The notes: a model not told the origin generated them from the letters alone. A stretch of 64,000 nt of DNA from Nymphaea colorata (GCF_008831285.2 NC_045149.1:18305035-18369034); one strand, 5' to 3'. Shown: positions 30,403 to 43,260, numbered from the stretch's first letter. Numbers and translations are program-made.

Positions 30403-31498
30403 TGTAAAGTTCAGTACCTTACAAATGGCTTTGTTCATAGTTCACAAGTTTCTCGAACTACTTGATTAGAGGAAATTAAGTTTTTTTCTTGAAAAAAGTA
30501 TATTTTAGAAAGAAGATTATCTCTATCGAACACCGCTTTATAGTTATTCAAGAACAGTCAACACAGCCAGAACTACACCTATAACCCAAGTCAATTCACA
30601 TGGTTTTTTAAAACCACATGTGAGATAAACACGAAATAAGTGCAGGATCATCATTAGAACCATCTGACCATCGATGAACTGATTAGATTAACCAACCGAA
30701 GTTGGGTTGAGTCATTATGTATTGAACAAAGGCAAAAGCTTTTGTGACGGTCGGGCCATAGTAAAAAGTCATAGCAAAATGTCTTTCATCCACATTTTTT
30801 TCCACCAAGAATGCTTTGTGAAACTCTTTGGCCCCCCAACTTGGAGTGTCCTGCTTTCACGTGATTCACAGGATTCAACAAGCAATCAATATTTCACTTT
30901 CACGATCAAAGGTAAGGGTTTCAAGAACCAGAATAGAATTGTATGCACATCAGTCCCCCTGTGCAAGCCGAAAGAAGAAAATGGAGGCTCTAGTTTCGGG
31001 GTTTTATGCTGTTGAGAGTGAACAGTGAAGTTTTCTGTTTGACTATGACCTTCCTGTTAACAAATAAAAAAACACATGAAAGAAAGTTGGACCAATTTTT
31101 TGGTCTTCATAAGACTTCCCCTTTTATTAAATGGGAAAAAAATAGCACATGAAAGCGGGTAGGATCAAGCAAGTCTTGTATCTTCCAATTTTTGAAAAGG
31201 CAATGAAGGAAGGATAACTCGATCAGGCTCCTTGAGCAATAGCATCACTAAGCTTCACAGAAGTTGTTGGAAGCATATTTGACCAGCATGGGCCCTACCC
31301 AAGCCAGCCCCCTTTTGAAACTAAAAAACAAACACATCAAATGTAGGCTTTCATGACACTGTTTACAATTCATGAAGTGCCAGAAGTGAAGTGTAAACAG
31401 ACTTGGATAAAGACCAAAGATTGGAGTAGAACATAATAACAGACACAACCAGAAGCCTCATAATTGCCAGGCTTGCTGCAATCTTAAATTTATGGCAG

Positions 31499-31502
<4 letters not shown>

Positions 31503-31560
<58 letters not shown>
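31503..31560 (+). repeat. (TA)n(GA)n compound microsatellite
   Basis: About 19 TA units run directly into about 10 AG units, next to the presumed 3' end of the LINE remnant. Confidence 0.95.
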
Positions 31561-31960
31561 CCGATAAAATGAAAAATATATAACAAAATTTGGGAACAAG
31601 ACGTCCCCTAGATATAAAAGCAATCCGCAAAAACAAAAGCAAAAAGACGAAATATACAATACAATGCATAGTGAGAAGAAATGTGTGAATAGAGAGGAAG
31701 GAAGAAGCGGCACCGTCACCCAGCCACAGACGGACCACGGCGCCTTAACCGAATGGCAAACTGGACATCCCCCTGCACAAGACGAGCCACACCATCTGAT
31801 GAAGAGAAGGTGTCCCTGAAGACCCTGTTGTTGCGTTCCTCCCAAATGCGCCACCAAGCTGAAATGAGCCACGACCTCCAAACACGACCCCAGGAAGCAG
31901 ACAGGTGGGGGGAAGGACAAAAGAGGAACAGAAGACGAATGGATGGCGGGTTTGGAAGAC
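31561..31960 (-). mobile_element. LINE (L1-type) 3'-end remnant
   Basis: The minus-strand frame ending near 31717 reads SWLISAWWRIWEERNNRVFR followed by an amphipathic stretch. The WW.IW.ERNNR.F pattern is typical of the zinc-knuckle C-terminus of plant L1-like reverse transcriptases. No upstream reverse-transcriptase core was recognised, so it is a 5'-truncated, dead copy. Confidence 0.6.
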
Positions 31961-32029
31961 TACTAACAAGGGAAGGCCAAGTAAGAGAGAGAGAGAGAGA
32001 GAGTTCCTTCATTAACTTGAATATCTTAG

Positions 32030-32145
32030 GTTTGAGCGAGTTGTATAGCTCAGGCCAATATAGGTTTGTGAAGAGTGTACATATGTCTGAAAAATACACC
32101 GGGCACCAGATTCAAATCAGGTAAGGGCCTAAGGGGGCAACAAAT
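32030..32145 (+). mobile_element. SINE-like element (tRNA-derived)
   Basis: An A-box-like TATAGCTCAGG (32044–32054) and a B-box-like AGATTCAAATC (32108–32118) are followed by an A-rich tail ending about 32145. This is the order expected of a pol III-derived SINE. Confidence 0.45.
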
Positions 32146-32784
32146 AAAAAAGGCAAAATAGAATAAGTATCTTAGCTCATCTGCAGCTATGAGTTATGAA
32201 CATTCTTATATCATAGTCAGTAGTCTCCACAAATCACAGTCCACAACTGGCCATGAAACTGGAGAGAGAAAATAACAATTAACAGGTTTTTCCTAAGTTA
32301 AGCCTGTGAATGTGATAGACGTGAAGGGTGAGCATGTAGTCCTAATTTCACAGGGAGCATATAGACGCAATGCTTAGACACAGGCTGCACAATGTAGAAC
32401 AGGAGCCACTTCCTGTGAGAAGGCAGAAAGTTGGGACCATCCTCACTCTGCTCCTTATTTAGCATCTTGAAAAATGGGTCTGCTTCGGTGTGGGTCGAGG
32501 ACAACGATTGGGACAACATGTGGCTGAAATTCATGATCCAAACATGCATCACAGTCGCCAGTTCATCTACAACAGAAAGTGTCATCGCTCAGTCACTGGA
32601 GAAAAACAGAGCTCTCTATGGAATTGCTGCAAAGTGCAATCTTTCAGGCTTCGGATGAATTAGTCTGGCGTATCCTTTTTTCTTGTGACCAGGAAACCTC
32701 CAAGGATCATACTGCTATATCGTGCTGCTCCTTGAAAGAAAAACTCTGGGTGAGACCTGACCACCATGCCTTACAAGGACAGCA

Positions 32785-32850
32785 CTGTGGAATAGCTCAG
32801 GGTGTAAGTGGTACGGGTGGTGGGGCTTGACCCACTGTGACTTTCAGCAC
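32785..32850 (+). mobile_element. SINE-like fragment downstream of the PPR gene
   Basis: TGGAATAGCTCAGG (A-box-like) is followed about 30 bases later by GGGCTTGACCC (B-box-like), resembling tRNA-derived plant SINE heads. It is only about 50 bases downstream of the PPR stop codon. Confidence 0.35.
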
Positions 32851-32892
32851 CATTGCTCCAATAGTGCTGAGAAGAAAGAAATTTGTTTTCCA

Positions 32893-35115
32893 TCATCCGT
32901 AACTTGCATAACATAAATCTCCATTTAGCATATGGTCATCATTTTCCATTAACAAAACCAGTGTTTCTAGAACACCATATATTTCCTCCAAACCTGGCTG
33001 CCAACTGTTTCCGGCACTGAACATGTAAACCTTACTCTTCACTTCAATCCAACTGTGACCTGGGCTTTTCCTCAACCCCTTCACTCTCGTTAGCAACCTT
33101 ATCTTTGCTGAATCTTCCCATCTTCCGCAGGCAGCATATGTATTTGACAGTAGCATGTAGCTTCCTGTAGTCTTTGGTTCAAGATCGAACAGTCTTGAAG
33201 CAGTCTCTTCTGCTACAACTGTGTTTTTGTGGATCCTGCAGGAGTTCAGTAGTGCTCCCCAGACGCACGCATTAGCTTCTAAAGGTAACTCCCTTACAAA
33301 TTTACTTGCCTCGTTCACTAGGCCGGCGCGGCCTAGAAGATCAACCATACAAGCGTAATGCTCGACACTAGGTGAAAGCAGGTATTCACGAGTCATCCTA
33401 TCAAATAACAGGCGACCTTCATTGACTAATCCTGCATGGCTGCAAGCAGACAAGACGGCAATAAAGGTGAAATTATCAGGTTTAAGATTGTTGTTAAGCA
33501 TCTCATCAAACATACAAAGGGCAGTCCTACCAAGCCCATGCATTGCATACCCAGCAATTATCGAGTTCCAAGAAATCAAATCTTTACAGATCATTCTGTC
33601 AAAAACTCTATGCGCATATTGAAGATTTCCACATTTAGCATACATATGAATAAGACCATTGATGACAAGAACTTCTAAATCAAGAAAGCCTCTCAGAGAA
33701 TGGCCATGGATCTCCTTTCCAAGATAAAGTACAGCTAGCTTTGCACAAGACGATAAGGCAGTTGCAATTGTCACGTAATTGGGTGTAACGCCTGCCATCT
33801 GCATTCTCCTAAACAGTTCCAGGGATTCACTAGAGCGCCCACAAGCTGAAAATCCATCAATCACCGCACTCCAACTTACCACATTAGGCATCAATTCTTC
33901 TCCATGATGCTCCTTCCCTAGTTGACACAAAAGCTCGTATGCTTCATCACAACGGCCAGAAGAAGCATAGCAAGACATCATAGAGTTCCAGGTAATTATG
34001 TCTTTCTGATCCATGTCTAGGAAAAGCCTATACGCATTATCCACTTCACCACATTTCCCGTACACAGAAATAAGTGCACTTTTTACAAAACAATAACTCT
34101 CAAGTCCACTCTTCACAACCAATCCATGTACCACCTTGCCCTTTTCTACAGAGCCCGCATCTGTGCACACAGAGAGAAGCACTGCAACTACTTCCGCGTT
34201 AGTTCCATCACCTCTAGATTTCATCTCCCTGAACAAATCCATAACATCCTGGGGACGACCACACTTTGCATGAGACGATATAAGTGAAGTCCAAGTAACC
34301 AAATTTGGCTTCAACTTCCCTGAATCCATCTCCCGAAACAACTCAGCAGCACCTTCGCAGTCAAAATTCAAGGCCAAGCCAGACATCATGGTGTTCCAAG
34401 AAAACACATTCTTTTGAGGCATTCTGTCAAACAGTTGACGAGCAACATCCATCCTGCCTAACTTCCCATACATCCCGATCAAACCGTTGGCAACATGAAG
34501 GTGAAGCTCAAAGCCCAATTCCAACACATGCTCGTGAACCTTCCTGCAAATCCCCACATCCCCAGTCTCCGTGCAAGCTCTGATCACCAAAGGGAAAGTG
34601 AAACCATCGGGCCGAACTCCACAGACACGCATCCTTTCATACAATTCTAAAGCTTCCTCAAAGAACCCATGCTTCAAATTTGCTCTCAAAATAGCGTTCC
34701 ACGACAATGAATTAGAGTTGCAACCGTGAAGGCACTCGAAGACCATTCTCGTGTCCATGAGAAGGTTGAGTTTGCTGTACATGGAAATGAGCTTCGCACC
34801 AAGAAACACAGATTGGTTCACTCCGTGAACAATGATCTGGGCGTGCACCTGCTGCCCCTGTTCCACTAAATTCCTGGCGGTGCATTCTTCCAAAGCTAAG
34901 TTGAACCAGTTCTCGAGAAGTTTCGACGTTTTCTCGTGGGCATGGAGTCGGGTAGCGACGGAATCGCCCACTTTCAATCTGTGGGGTTCAACATTGGCGT
35001 AATGGATCGTAGAATGAGACGTTACTGCGTCGTCTATGGCTCGAAGATGAACAAGTCTCGTCGAGGGAAGGGAAACTAATCTGCAAATAAGAGACGACAG
35101 TGATGCAATCCGCAT
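32893..35115 (-). CDS. PLS-class pentatricopeptide repeat protein with E motif
   Basis: A single 740-codon open frame without introns, as is usual for plant PLS-type PPR genes. The N-terminus (MRIASLSSLICRLVSLPSTR) is basic and Ser/Leu-rich, fitting an organellar transit peptide. PLS triplets follow, with many SWN, MYGKCG/MYAKCG, GYA and SACSHAGLV words. A region around residues 270–300 reads VTWTSLISSHAKCGR. The end has E-type motifs (WGALLNSCRIHKN, GSYMLLSNTYAACGRWEDSA, SPGHSWIEVKSKVYMFSAG) and no DYW deaminase domain. Such proteins specify C-to-U RNA editing sites in mitochondria or plastids together with a deaminase supplied in trans. The C-terminal half resembles Arabidopsis At1g17630 (described as CWM1), recalled and not searched. 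A start further upstream is not supported. Confidence 0.92.
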   Translation of the reverse strand: MRIASLSSLICRLVSLPSTRLVHLRAIDDAVTSHSTIHYANVEPHRLKVGDSVATRLHAHEKTSKLLENWFNLALEECTARNLVEQGQQVHAQIIVHGVNQSVFLGAKLISMYSKLNLLMDTRMVFECLHGCNSNSLSWNAILRANLKHGFFEEALELYERMRVCGVRPDGFTFPLVIRACTETGDVGICRKVHEHVLELGFELHLHVANGLIGMYGKLGRMDVARQLFDRMPQKNVFSWNTMMSGLALNFDCEGAAELFREMDSGKLKPNLVTWTSLISSHAKCGRPQDVMDLFREMKSRGDGTNAEVVAVLLSVCTDAGSVEKGKVVHGLVVKSGLESYCFVKSALISVYGKCGEVDNAYRLFLDMDQKDIITWNSMMSCYASSGRCDEAYELLCQLGKEHHGEELMPNVVSWSAVIDGFSACGRSSESLELFRRMQMAGVTPNYVTIATALSSCAKLAVLYLGKEIHGHSLRGFLDLEVLVINGLIHMYAKCGNLQYAHRVFDRMICKDLISWNSIIAGYAMHGLGRTALCMFDEMLNNNLKPDNFTFIAVLSACSHAGLVNEGRLLFDRMTREYLLSPSVEHYACMVDLLGRAGLVNEASKFVRELPLEANACVWGALLNSCRIHKNTVVAEETASRLFDLEPKTTGSYMLLSNTYAACGRWEDSAKIRLLTRVKGLRKSPGHSWIEVKSKVYMFSAGNSWQPGLEEIYGVLETLVLLMENDDHMLNGDLCYASYG

Positions 35116-38100
35116 GTTACATGCTCGCGGAGTGCCGTGCCTCTCGGCGGCCTCTCCTTCACACGGCGACTCCCATCTTTTCGGGGTTTTCTTTATCGAT
35201 GAATCAATTTCAGACAGTGCTCTAGTTAATTCGACTCTTCATTGTTTTGGCCATAATTATTATTTCTCCCCAAACTTTCGACACGATTAAAATCTAAGCA
35301 TAGTCAAGCAGTTGCAAAGTGACATGCGTTCGTTCATTTTCCCTTTCACAAGAGTATTTGTATCATTACGTTGGAACATAATTATCATTAATAAATTTAA
35401 CTTCGGTAATTAAGAAAAAAAATTCAGCAAAGGCGAACAAGTCTAAGACAAGTTTAAAAAACTATACTTTTGTGACAATAAAGACAAAATTATGCAACTA
35501 TCGACTTAGCACGAAGTTATAAAGTTAAGATCCTAACTCAAATCATTTTAGCTTACGCAAACAATGGCTTTTAGATCTGTTTAAGCAAACAAATAATGGC
35601 TTTTAGATCTACTGTTGAATGCAAAATCTGTAGATAAGATTCACAGGTTTGAGATTTAAGGCTACCAAATGCAGTCTTATATATTATACCTCAAAGGAGG
35701 TTGGTGCAATAGATACCACAGAGGTTGGCTGGTGGTCAGTGTTTGTTTTGTAACCTCAAGACATCAACTTCATATGCTGGAAACTTGGGAGAGGGGGCGC
35801 CACTGTCCAAGTTAAAGTATTAGCATGAAATCATCCCGAGACACCGAAATTAGGCTTAATACCTTAAGAAATGAGGGGAATGATGAGCGCTTCCGCTCTT
35901 TTGTTGGATGGTAGAACGAAATATTTCTCATACTCACTCAACAAATGGAGTCCTGGCAAAAAATACACAAAACACTAATTAGGCTTGCACGAGATGCATC
36001 ACTAATCTGGGCCAAGATGCTTACCTCAGTTAGTTTATACTATGGTTGGAAATGGGTTGAATCCAGATCTGCTAAATAAATTATATATTAGGCTCAAACC
36101 AATCTGTAAAATAAAAATTTGGCAAGGCTCTCAAATTTGATCTGATCCATTTGCGACCTCAGTTTAGAATGGTGAGGTTTGGAATTCAATTTGATGCTTT
36201 GATCTTTAGTGTCCTTCACAGCTCTGTTCTGGTTCTCCATGCCAAAGTTTTATTTCATGGCGGCCGAGAAAGATAAAGTTTCCAACTTGATATTCTTATT
36301 TTGGGCTTTAAAGTATATCGTATTACATTTCCCCAGAAAGAAGAAGAGAAAATGGGAGGGGGTGGGGTTTGATGGGATGAATATCATATTACATTTACAA
36401 CTGCTTCATTCTACACTCAGTTGTATATTTTATTGTTTATGATGGTGATCCGCGTCGGATAGAAAAATACGCTTGCTAGTTATTCATGTCTAGGCATTAT
36501 CTTCCTAAACCATTGTCTTTAGTAAGCAAAGATCAGTTCGAGCTTATTTTTTGCCGTTCTGAGTTTTCATTTACAAATTAATCGCCGACAGTTGCACCAC
36601 TATGCTGTCTAGATTTGGAGAACAAATTTCCTCTTCATTTACCTACAAGTTGATTCTTTTTCCACTTTCCCTAGATTCCAGCTTTTCATTGATAGTCTTA
36701 GATATCTAGCATAATTTGTAGAGTTATCTTTGCAAATCCAACGTCCGATTTGCACCAACATGTTGGTGTTTGAGATGAAGTTCTTGTATACTTTCATCTT
36801 TGGTGATGTCGGAACAAATTACCATTCTTCAATTATTTTTGGTTCCCATGGGCACGAGGAATTTGCAACTATGTTAGAGGAAAAATGAGTTGAAATCAGA
36901 GATGAAGGCCTCTTAGATTTGTTCAAACTAATATAGTGATGCGTTCGTTCCAAAGAATGGCACTGAGAAGGTACTTTCGTTAGAAATTATGAAAGTAAAA
37001 GTGCCAACGAGAGCTCCATTCATGGGAATTGGACTTAAAATCTTCAACTTCATCTTCATCTGTCATACAATCAAACGGCACCCAGAAGATCGCCACAGAA
37101 ATACTGAAAACCCTAAATGATCTGCTTTTGTTAGATTGTGGATCAACTCTTGTTTATTAAGACGTTCACATCTTTGATAATAGACTGTTCTTAAAGCCAC
37201 TACTGTGCATGCATTGTTAATTTTTCACATTAATCAACTGCCAAAATAATTAGGAGCTTTCATGCTTTAGATGAACTGCATTGGAGCATCTGAATGGATC
37301 GCCAAAAGCAAGGCATTGTTTATGTCCAGACGAATACGTTACAAGAAGTCGCATGGATATGGAAAAAAAAATTTATTATCTGATTAGACAGTAATTGGAT
37401 CCCGTTGCAATTTAAGAAATGGCATTCATTCATATTCGGGTTCGGTTCTCAGTAAATATCTTGTTGAATAATAAGCATCAACAACAAGACCTGTTAAATT
37501 TTCTTCTAATAAAATCCATATATTTTAAAAGCCAATTCTAACGACATTATAATGCAATTCAGATTCGGTCGTCCATACGAAAGTGGCGTAGATTTTTCCA
37601 TTTTCGTATTTGAGTGAAAATATGTGCATATCTGATAACATTTAGAATCTGCTATTAATAAATCAAAACAAAAAGAGAAGTGCCCGCAGATCTGATACAA
37701 GTTCAATTTAACATTATTCATCTTCATTATCCTTCTTTTGGCACAAGGACTCTTGATGACAAATCCCCACCAACTACTTGAATCAGACAATTGCTTGAAC
37801 CCAACTTAAGGTTTAATGTCCTTGTCGCATGTATCATTATTGATCAATCTGATTAAGAAAAAAAATCCCCTAATTAATTGAAGCCCAAGTTTGATTAATG
37901 AAAAGTTGGTAGGTTTCTTTCATTTTATGGGGATGCATAAAAACATAATACATGTGTTCCTTTTGATTGCATCTCACCATGTCGCGGTCAAGAAAAATGC
38001 CTCATCAAAGTTGAAGTTTGTTGGCCTCAAAGTTTTCAACTTTCAAGATTTATTGTGGGAAGCAAGTTAGTGTCTTGCTTTATTAGACAGTTCTTAATTA

Positions 38101-41100
38101 GTCATTTAGGGCATAAGTCTATGTCGGATATGACATTATAAAGACAACTATATTAAAGACATAATTTCTAACTTCGACATGTTTATATGTGTGTGTAACA
38201 TCTACATGCACGCATGTGTGTATTTCTTGGTGGTGAATATTGATTCATTAGCATTTATATGCACAAAATTGCCATGGCAATAATCTTAAGCACTAGTGGT
38301 GCATAATGGTAGATTTAGGACATATGTAGGGTTTGTTCCTCAATATTTGAAACAAATTTTGTTGTTTACCATAAAAGAGTTTAGAATCAACCAGCTGCAA
38401 CAAGCACAAATTGGTACTCCTCATTGCTTAGCATCCATAAGCTTGGAAAACAGTCATATGACTTTGAAGAACAAAAGGCAAGAGGAGTGTTTTAACCAGC
38501 ACCGACATGAGCGCCGTCCCCGTCAGGGGCGGAGCCAGGAATTCATCTTTAGCAGGGACGAAAAATCTTATGACCACTTAATAAAAACTTTGATTTTTTT
38601 TTAATAGGGGCCAATTCCTATTTTCTCAAAAGTTTTATATGGGTAGAACTAAATTTTTTGAAAAATTTAACAGATAAATTTTAAAATTTCAAAACTTGAA
38701 GGAGTGGGATGGTTGGGGGTTGGACTTAATTAAGGGCAGAAGGGATCGAATACTCTAAGCATAAACTGGTAAAAATCTGCCTATCTAGGTTGTCTATAAC
38801 AAGAAAAAGAAAGAGGTCTATTATATATAACAAGAGTTAGAAACAAACTTAAAGATTTTGTTGATATCATAAGAAAAATGGTCTTACCTTCATTAAACAA
38901 GGAAAGGAAAACAGGAGAGAAAGAAGAATGATTTCTCAAACCAACTCCAAAGTTTTGAAAGAAACCAATCAAATAGCGCCACTCTCATAAGCATATTCCA
39001 ATTTAGAGGATTAAGCTAAGGATTTTCACTACAGTAAACTGCAGAGCAACCATTTTGGCAGGTGAGCAGTTGGTCTTCTTTGTTGGGAGGAATTTAAGGT
39101 AAGGTGAAAAGTTTGAAACTTTGCTTCCTTATATGAACTGAAACTTAATGTTGGTAGGCTGAAATTTTAATTACTTGCCTTCATGTAATGGCCGGGAAAG
39201 TATGTTGCAGTATGTGGTGATTTGTTATGGAAGACATGGCAGCTGGCTCCAGTTGCTTGAGGTAAAGGGCCTCAAATTTAGACGGTGCTATTTTGCTAGT
39301 TTAGGGAGGTTTGTTGCATGGTGCTTGATAGAAGCCATTCTCAAAATACTTCATATAGTGAACGGGCTTTATGTTCTTCGGGTGGAGGAAGGTTGGATTC
39401 ATTTGCTCACTTTAAATTTCTACCCCACAGAATTTATGTTACTCACATGGGGAAGGCTTTCACCTATCTCTGCTGACTCCCTCATAAATGGGAAGGAATT
39501 GGGGAAGAAGGCTTCCAAGGAGTTCCCCCTTGTACCAAGTTTTCTCGCATGCAGAAACCAAGTACTGATTCGAACGTGTTTAATCCTTTCCTGAAAATAA
39601 CTTAAGAAGAAACATAAAAAATGAGAAAACCAAATTCCAAAATAGACTATATAGTATTGCAATCATAGTGTGAAAGATATCGATTGATATGCCTCAAGGA
39701 GTGTAGCATAGCTGATCAGGCTGACGGGTTGGCGAGAGTCTAGTCGTCAGTTTGATTCTTGTGATGTGTGACTTATGAACTCTCAACTTCCTTTACCTTA
39801 AAACTCTTTTAACTCCAATTTGTAAGCCAGGTGGGGGAACTTTGGTTGGCCGACCGTCCAAAAGTGAATCTTATAATTGGAAATGAAATACCTGTTAACA
39901 TAGAAAAAACCCCTGTAGATCCCGTGCGAAAACATATCTGTATGTTTAATTAATGTAATATTTTTATGGAAAGCCTTCTCTTCAAGGGAAAAGTATCATG
40001 AAGCTCTCTTTCTCCCTCTCTTATACTATATAAAGTATATATTTCTTTTAAATATGATCTTAAGAAAACTGTGTTCATATCTTCTTAATTAATGTTCAAG
40101 AATGAGCATTCAACAAAGAGAAAGACAACCTGAAAAGCAAGAATTGTATGGAAATCAGGTTCGTACATACATGAAACAGTACATGATACAAGTAAAATAT
40201 CTTCTGAATGGTTGCTGATATGTCATTATGGTACCGATTCACACAATTATTCTCCACCGGGAAGGTCACCTTTCAATTGCTCAAACAATGATATTAATGT
40301 CATGCTGTTGCCTGAATTTGACTGTCATTAAAAGTCGCGTTAAGATGACGTCGATGCCATCTTTATTATCATAGCACCAATCTTCCTTCATACCGTTTAA
40401 AAGTCAGTGGCATCTCTTCGTTGGTTTTTAAATAAGACCCGACCTCTCATTTGCTTTAGTTCAAAATCTCATTTTGCATGAATACTTGAATAAAAGGAAT
40501 CTCAAGAGAACACACTCGAGGAATTCCATTTTGCTCTCCACGAATACTGTCAATTACGGCATCGCCCAATGTGTAATAAATGTCAATACAAGTACCTACT
40601 TCTGTTGCTCTTATGATCAGTCAATGAACAGTAGATATTCAGGGAAGTATAAAAAAAAAAAAAACAAAACAAAAAAACAAGAAACAAGAAACAAAACAAA
40701 ACTGTGGCAAGAGAAAGTTGAATTGCTACCATCACCAACATCATTGCAGCTAGTTAAAGCGTGCCACGCACCGTCACTACCGGTACTCTCTCACCAACTT
40801 GCTTCTGCTACAGTAACAGTTTCTTCTGCTGCACCTGCAGCATATGATGATGAATGATTAGGACCAATATGGAAGATTAACTTCTCAAGGCCAGGAACCA
40901 AAAGTTGACATAAAGTGCTCTGTATCATCTGCTATGGGTGAGATAGGGAGCAAGCAAAAATTAGAAACAAGAGTTACTGCACCAACAAAAGCGTTACCTG
41001 CCCCTCTGCCACCATTTCTTCTGATGGTCCCTACCTTGTTCCAATGAGGAGAAAGAGTTAATGTTTACAAAAACTTGACGGTCACACTTCAAAAGGAAGG

Positions 41101-41205
41101 TTAAAGTTTGCACTCAAGATTTGGTGCCTCGCAAACTTGGTCCCAGATGGTAGTTCTTGATGCATTGATCCCGTTGTTGGCTCCAGTCTGGTGTAATTCT
41201 TCATG
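35116..41205. other. Divergent spacer between the PPR and GDSL genes
   Basis: The spacer is AT-rich. A 20–25-base phrase around ATGGCTTTTAGATCT is duplicated in tandem at 35564–35613. A CAGGGGCGGAGCCAGG end of the same type as the small hAT elements lies at 38524, and a SINE-like element at 39700–39860. Open frames such as 39175–39594 have no recognisable domain and I do not annotate them as genes. Confidence 0.6.
39700..39860 (+). mobile_element. SINE-like element
   Basis: TAGCATAGCTGATCAGG (A-box-like, 39704–39720) and AGTTTGATTCT (B-box-like, 39749–39759) are about 45 bases apart. The intervening CTGACGGGTTGG…GAGAGT resembles the copy at 54670–54800. The 3' boundary is uncertain. Confidence 0.5.
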
Positions 41206-41212
41206 TATAAAT
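41206..41212 (+). promoter_or_regulatory. TATA box of the GDSL gene
   Basis: TATAAAT lies 117 bases upstream of the ATG, implying a 5' UTR of about 85 bases that includes the GA repeat. Confidence 0.55.
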
Positions 41213-41257
41213 GACCCCTCTGTTGGCTCCATTCTTAAGTTGGGGCTACTAAGTTGG

Positions 41258-41268
<11 letters not shown>

Positions 41269-41309
<41 letters not shown>
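41269..41309 (+). repeat. (GA)n microsatellite in the GDSL 5' UTR
   Basis: About 20 GA units, preceded by a short CA run, end 13 bases before the start codon. On the RNA this is a purine-only leader. GA tracts are also bound by plant BPC/GAGA-type factors (known of the family; a role here is inferred). Confidence 0.9.
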
Positions 41310-41313
<4 letters not shown>

Positions 41314-41322
41314 GCTATTACC

Positions 41323-43260
41323 ATGGCTCCTATTCTATCTCTTCTTGTTCCTGTACTCTGTTTGGCTCTAACTAACCTGCTCGTGCCATCGGAAGCTCGT
41401 GCATTCTTCGTCTTCGGCGATTCACTGGTCGACAATGGCAACAACAACTTCTTGGTCACTTCAGCCAGGGCTGATTCACCACCTTATGGCATCGACTACC
41501 CAACCCACAGGCCAACAGGCCGTTTCTCAAATGGCCTTACCATTCCTGACATTATAAGTATCCATCAATTTCTTCAACTGTGCATCTTCCATTAGTACAC
41601 TCTGTTATCTCATTCAAACATATGCTGACAACATTCATGGGGTGTTTAATAGGTGAGAAGATGGGTGTAGAATCACCATTACCATACCTGCACCCTTTTC
41701 TTCATGGCGAGAGGCTACTTGGAGGTGCCAACTTTGCTTCGGCCGGAGTCGGCATCCTCAATGACACTGGGATACAATTCGTAAGGATTGATGGAAATTT
41801 TCGATGAATTATTGGCATCATAGAAGTGTGATCATATACTGAAACTAATCAAAGCTTACTGCTATTCCTTAACTTGACAGAACTTGCAATTGAACAGTTT
41901 TAGCTATTTCATTTTGTAAGTAGGACATAACCTGTGACTAAGTGAAGCTTGAAATTTGATGCAGCTTAATATCATAAGAATCTGCAAGCAATTGGAGTAC
42001 TTTGAACAGTACCAACGAAGACTAACCGCCTTGATAGGGCCATATCAAGCAAGAAGGCTGGTGAATCAAGCGCTTGTACTCATCACACTTGGTGGGAATG
42101 ATTTTGTCAACAACTACTATTTGGTGCCCTACTCTGCAAGGTCACGCCAATTTGCTCTTCCGGACTATGTTCGCTATCTTATTTTTGAGTACAGAAAAGT
42201 CCTAGTGGTAACCAAGCTCTCCTTGATCATCTTCTCTTCCTTTTCTTGATTTACACCTTTAATCACCTAAAACTGTTCTACAAAGACTGCCTTGATTCAT
42301 CGGCAGGATTGGTAAACAAACAGAACGGAACACAGCTTGACCGGGCTGGGCGGTTACAGCTAGACCTTGCCTTGGACTTGGCTCGTCTAGGCCATGATAA
42401 TTGAACTAAGCTTGAACTAAGGACAGAAGCTACATGTTCACAGTGGGCTTCGAATACATGACCTGTACACAAACACACTGGACAGGGATGTTGTACTGGC
42501 CAGCCACACAATAGCGTGACTTTATAGTGAAAGTGCTAAGTATTGGTTGTATGCGTGAATGCAGAGACTGTATGAGCTTGGGGCAAGGAGGGTGCTGGTA
42601 ACAGGCACAGGGCCCATGGGGTGTGTGCCTGGAGAGCTGGCAACAAGAAGAAGCAGGGACGGAAGCTGTGATGTGGAGCTGCAGCGAGCTGCAAGCATGT
42701 ACAATCCCCAGCTGGTGCTGTTGCTCAGGCAACTCAACCAACAACTTGGCTCGGATGTTTTCATCGCTGCCAATGCCTTCGACATGCACATGGACTTCGT
42801 CTCCAACCCCAGAGCCTACGGTTAGTACCTTAATTATTGTCTCCATTAACGCCAGAGATCAGATCTTTTCTTAATTGACCTGGAATCAATTCTGGCTATA
42901 AAATCATGCTGGTGACCAGAGGCTAATTCAGACACTAATACAGAAAGACCTTTTTAACTTTTTCCTTAAGTACAGCTATTAAAATTTACTTTTTTATCTT
43001 AAATTATAAAAATATATCATAACACTTTATTTGCAGGGTTTGTGACCTCAAAGGTGGCATGCTGTGGACAGGGGGCCTACAATGGGGTAGGGCTATGCAC
43101 TCCAATGTCCAACCTGTGCCCAAACAGGGACCTGTACGCCTTCTGGGACGCTTTCCATCCGACAGAGAAAGCATGCAGGATCATTGTCAGCCAGTTCATG
43201 ACAGGCTCCACCAAGTACATGTACCCCATGAACTTGAGCACACTTCTGCAACTGGACTGA
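41323..43260 (+). CDS. GDSL esterase/lipase, secreted
   Basis: A serine hydrolase of the plant SGNH/GDSL family, acting on ester bonds of lipids or cell-wall substrates; the substrate cannot be told. Five exons: 41323–41557, 41653–41780, 41965–42207, 42565–42820, 43037–43260, joined in phase to 361 residues, the normal family length. A hydrophobic signal peptide runs to about Ala27 (PSEARA), so the product enters the secretory pathway. Block I is [14 protein letters not shown] with nucleophile Ser34; block III is GGND with Asn166; block V is [11 protein letters not shown] with Asp325 and His328, so the catalytic set is complete. [16 protein letters not shown] is the usual oxyanion-loop region. 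The start was chosen at the Met directly before the signal peptide; the in-frame ATG at 41254 would encode only Arg-Glu repeats from the microsatellite. Confidence 0.96.

Larger units (their letters stand above)
24420..32892. other. Gene-poor spacer between CLASP and the E-class PPR gene
   Basis: No complete gene is supported. The stretch contains the CLASP promoter and 5' UTR at its left end, a plastid ycf2 fragment, hAT-type elements, a LINE remnant and SINE-like pieces, listed separately. Poly-A runs and AT-rich filler make up the rest (for example 24663–24681 and 26020–26210, where an AAAATTTTGAAACTATAATTC phrase recurs about 95 bases apart). Confidence 0.7.

Noticed and set aside
32298-32585. 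95-codon minus-strand frame downstream of the PPR gene
   Set aside because: No domain or family motif; it may lie in the PPR 3' region.
39175-39594. 139-codon open frame in the PPR–GDSL spacer
   Set aside because: No recognisable domain, no splice or promoter context, and it lies between a hAT end and a SINE-like copy.
41254-41322. Upstream in-frame ATG of the GDSL gene
   Set aside because: It would add only a Thr-Arg-Glu repeat encoded by the microsatellite and bury the signal peptide.
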